Shown here in pieces: positions 62,013 to 64,000 of a DNA stretch of 64,000 nt. Where the stretch lies: the NCBI RefSeq assembly GCF_002367995.1, contig NZ_AP018207.1, positions 6,088,646 through 6,152,645 of the forward strand, given 5' to 3'. The translations under genes were made by a program, and so were the position numbers. This DNA is from Calothrix brevissima NIES-22. GTDB taxonomy: Bacteria > Cyanobacteriota > Cyanobacteriia > Cyanobacteriales > Nostocaceae. Under the pieces are notes generated by a model, which was not told the DNA's origin, did no database searches, and was given only the letters and a program-made list of their open reading frames with translations. How positions within the stretch are numbered: the first letter of the stretch is position 1; each line of letters begins with the position of its first letter.

Positions 62013-62516
62013 TTGAGTCAGTCAATAGACCTTATTAACCTCGATACATTAGCGCAAGAACTGGCGACAATCCAGCAAACAGGTTCTAAACGAATTGCCT
62101 TGCTGGGTTCCCGTCACGTTCCCATTACGCACCAAAATCTTATTGAAATGATGACCTATGCCTTGGTTTTATCAGGCAACCGGGTGATCACTTCTGGAGC
62201 TACAGGTACCAATTCTGCCGCGATTAAAGGCGCAATGCGGGCTGATCCTAATTTGTTGACGGTGATTCTACCCCAAAGCTTAGAACGCCAGCCCAATGAA
62301 TCGCGTCAGCAGCTAGAACTGGTAATGCACCTGGTAGAAAATCCAAGTAACGATAATCTGTCCCTTGCTGAAGCGAGTTACATTTGCAACAAAGAGATTG
62401 TTTCTCGTTGTCAGCAACTTATTTGCTTTGCGTTTCACGACAGTCGCACTCTGCTGCAAACTTGTAAAGATGCAGAAGAACAAAGAAAAGTGGTGACGCT
62501 TTTCTACTTTGACTAG
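62013..62516 (+). CDS. SLOG-family (DprA-like) protein
   Basis: 167 residues. The Rossmann-like SLOG fold shows IALLGSRHVPI, GNRVITSGATGTNSAAIKGA and LTVILPQSLERQP, the wording of DprA/Smf-type nucleotide-binding proteins; databases call this group DNA recombination-mediator protein A. It lacks the DprA C-terminal winged helix and is shorter than real DprA (about 290-380 residues). A role as a nucleotide-derived ligand sensor is equally possible. The start is TTG; no in-frame ATG lies near. Confidence 0.75.
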   Translation: MSQSIDLINLDTLAQELATIQQTGSKRIALLGSRHVPITHQNLIEMMTYALVLSGNRVITSGATGTNSAAIKGAMRADPNLLTVILPQSLERQPNESRQQLELVMHLVENPSNDNLSLAEASYICNKEIVSRCQQLICFAFHDSRTLLQTCKDAEEQRKVVTLFYFD

Positions 62517-62774
62517 CGTGAGGCTGGGTCGGCATGAGTTTAGTTACTAAAGCAAAACTACAGATGGTTTATGGGTGATAGGTTTCGCTAATTGCCCATA
62601 AACGACAATTAATGGTATTTTATGGATTTGGTTGATGACGTAATGACATCCGCCTATTTTGCTGCGCTTTTTTAGGCGATCGCAAAGGAGGAATAGAGGA
62701 TAGGCTAGTAATTACCGATTTACCCATCCCCCATCCCTATTTCAAATCCAACAATAAAAATTCAACGCTGCGCT
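62517..62774. other. intergenic region before yajQ
   Basis: Nothing recognisable beyond one HIP1-like octamer and a short CCCATCC doublet. Confidence 0.4.
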
Positions 62775-63266
62775 ATGGCTTCTAATTATTCCTTTGACAT
62801 TGTGAGTGACTTTGACCGACAAGAAATGGTCAATGCTGTCGATCAAGTTGTACGAGAAATCAAAGGCCGTTACGATCTCAAAGATACTGCGACTACTGTT
62901 GAGTTAGGCGAGGAAAGTATTGACGTTAATACTGACAGTGAGTTTACTTTAGATTCTGTACACGGTATTCTGCGAGAAAAAGCTGCTAAACGAAATCTTT
63001 CTCAGAAAATTTTTGATTTTGGCAAAGTTGAATCCGCTAGTGGTAACCGCGTGCGCCAAGAAATCAAACTTAAAAAAGGTATCAGTCAAGATACCGCCAA
63101 ACAAATTTCTAAATTGATTCGAGATGAATTTAAAAAAGTTCAAGCTTCGATTCAAGGTGATGCTGTGCGGGTAACTGCTAAATCTAAAGATGAATTGCAA
63201 GCTGTAATTCAACGCTTGAAACAAGAAGATTTACCTGTAGCTTTGCAATTTACAAATTATCGTTGA
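62775..63266 (+). CDS. YajQ family cyclic-di-GMP-binding protein
   Basis: 163 residues. The whole sequence matches UPF0234/Yaj[21 protein letters not shown], then [47 protein letters not shown] and [20 protein letters not shown]. Two ferredoxin-like lobes are expected. Some YajQ proteins bind cyclic-di-GMP (shown in Xanthomonas) and others bind nucleic acid; which applies here is not known. The gene stands alone. A 33-nt palindrome follows it. Confidence 0.92.
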   Translation: MASNYSFDIVSDFDRQEMVNAVDQVVREIKGRYDLKDTATTVELGEESIDVNTDSEFTLDSVHGILREKAAKRNLSQKIFDFGKVESASGNRVRQEIKLKKGISQDTAKQISKLIRDEFKKVQASIQGDAVRVTAKSKDELQAVIQRLKQEDLPVALQFTNYR

Positions 63267-63308
63267 ATCATCTTGATTTTATGCTTTAACTTTTTACACA
63301 TCCCCTAC

Positions 63309-63341
63309 AGATCCCCGACTTCTTAAAGAAGTCGGGGATCT
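63309..63341. repeat. 33-nt palindrome AGATCCCCGACTTCTT, copy 3
   Basis: Perfectly paired arms of 16 nt. It is located between the convergent yajQ and reductase genes, as if to act as a shared transcript end. Confidence 0.85.
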
Positions 63342-63354
63342 ATAGTATAGTAAA

Positions 63355-64000
63355 TTAGGATTTTTTAAAACTAAAGCTGTTGCGTAAAAATTCCATACTT
63401 TTTACTGCTAATCTCACGACAAATATTTTCGAGAATTTCTCAAATTTGTAGTTAAACAGTAAATCCATGATTTCATGAATATTCAAAAATTTTAAATAGC
63501 TAATTGACTTATCTACTATCGTGTCGCTATCTAATAAATATTTCTTGAGTCCTAGCTTTTCAGAAATTAGCCATTTTTTATAAAATATTTTGTACATTTC
63601 TTTTTGATAATCTTGAAAATCTGAGGATTGATTATCTAAATATTTATTAATATATTTAACAGCTACTTCAGCGCTTAACATACCATGTCTAATGCCTTCT
63701 CCGCCTAGAAAGTTAACTGTAGAAACGGCATCACCTATGGCAATAATATTATTGTTGTAATACTTATCTTGCAATCCCTGGCTATATTTGAGGGTTGCGC
63801 CATGAATTTCCAGAATTTGATAGCTTTTGGGTTGAATATAATCTTTAATAATTAGTTCAATATAATATTTTATTGGTTCTAACTTTTGAATATATTGATG
63901 TTTAGAATTTAATAATCCTGCACCTACTTTTAACTTATAATTCTCCATAGGAAATATCCAAGAATAACCTTTAGGCATCCATTTATGTCCCAGGAAAAAA
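63355..64000 (-). CDS. geranylgeranyl-reductase-like flavoprotein, C-terminal part
   Basis: The gene continues past the right end; the frame is open at 64000, where FFLGHKWMPKGYSWIFP can be read. The FAD-binding motif IIAIGDAVSTVNFLGGEGIRHGM and the PKGYSWIFPMEN segment are typical of the geranylgeranyl reductase family of FAD oxidoreductases (ChlP relatives). The N-terminal dinucleotide-binding part is outside the window. The DNA is far more AT-rich than its neighbours and Lys/Ile/Asn-rich in protein, so it may have been acquired or evolves fast. The substrate is unknown. Confidence 0.75.
   Translation of the reverse strand, partial: FFLGHKWMPKGYSWIFPMENYKLKVGAGLLNSKHQYIQKLEPIKYYIELIIKDYIQPKSYQILEIHGATLKYSQGLQDKYYNNNIIAIGDAVSTVNFLGGEGIRHGMLSAEVAVKYINKYLDNQSSDFQDYQKEMYKIFYKKWLISEKLGLKKYLLDSDTIVDKSISYLKFLNIHEIMDLLFNYKFEKFSKIFVVRLAVKSMEFLRNSFSFKKS

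Overview
The window looks like a chromosomal segment of a filamentous, probably heterocyst-forming cyanobacterium (Nostocales). The reasons are: very frequent HIP1-type octamers (GCGATCGC) inside genes; heptameric short tandem repeats (TTAGTCA, CAACTGA, GACAAAT, GGGCATT types) between genes; cyanobacterial markers (CP12, SipA, EbsA, CbiD next to GuaA, DUF3177, a DevBCA-type exporter with a TetR regulator); and loosely spaced genes with long AT-rich gaps. No rRNA or tRNA gene, CRISPR array or intact insertion sequence was seen.

Layout. 1-5.2 kb: the 3' end of a DUF1611 protein, a small nucleotidyltransferase, a pRiA4b ORF-3-type protein and DNA primase. 5.2-16.4 kb: a bifunctional peptidoglycan hydrolase facing a nine-gene minus-strand cluster that resembles the core of a type IV secretion system (VirB2-, VirB3-, VirB4-, VirB5/TrbJ-, VirB6/TrbL-, two VirB8/TraE-, VirB10- and VirB9/TraK-like). 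No relaxase, coupling protein or VirB11 is visible. This is the most unusual system here. 17-31.3 kb: ordinary chromosomal genes: rsmH, a GAF histidine kinase, guaA-cbiD, CP12, a FIST protein, a metallophosphoesterase, trmB and an MMADHC-like B12-trafficking protein. 31.6-37.2 kb: an ExbB-ExbD pair, then a DevBCA-type exporter operon behind a TetR gene with a clear operator-like dyad.

37.4-47.4 kb: a SpoIID/LytB protein, an exported trypsin-like protease, a PAS/GAF protein ending in a degenerate class III nucleotide cyclase domain, an AbiEii-type nucleotidyltransferase without a recognisable partner, an unknown protein, and a beta-helix protein with SLH repeats. 47.7-55.3 kb: SipA, a Tat-type peroxiredoxin Q, three small double-glycine-leader peptides, an HxlR regulator, and a large TPR-CHAT protein that seems to have lost its catalytic His. 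Next to that protein is a gene sharing its N-terminal module. 55.8-64 kb: dnaX, a membrane glycosyltransferase, ebsA, a BioD-like/DRTGG protein, a SLOG (DprA-like) protein, yajQ, and the 3' part of a geranylgeranyl-reductase-like flavoprotein that runs off the window.

Repeats shape the gene boundaries. Short tandem repeats and palindromes fill most intergenic gaps and extend several reading frames at their 5' ends, so some starts were moved downstream to the conserved or Shine-Dalgarno-supported codon. Functions come from reading protein motifs by eye; no database search was possible, and paralogue-level names (devA/B/C, virB-like) are family assignments.
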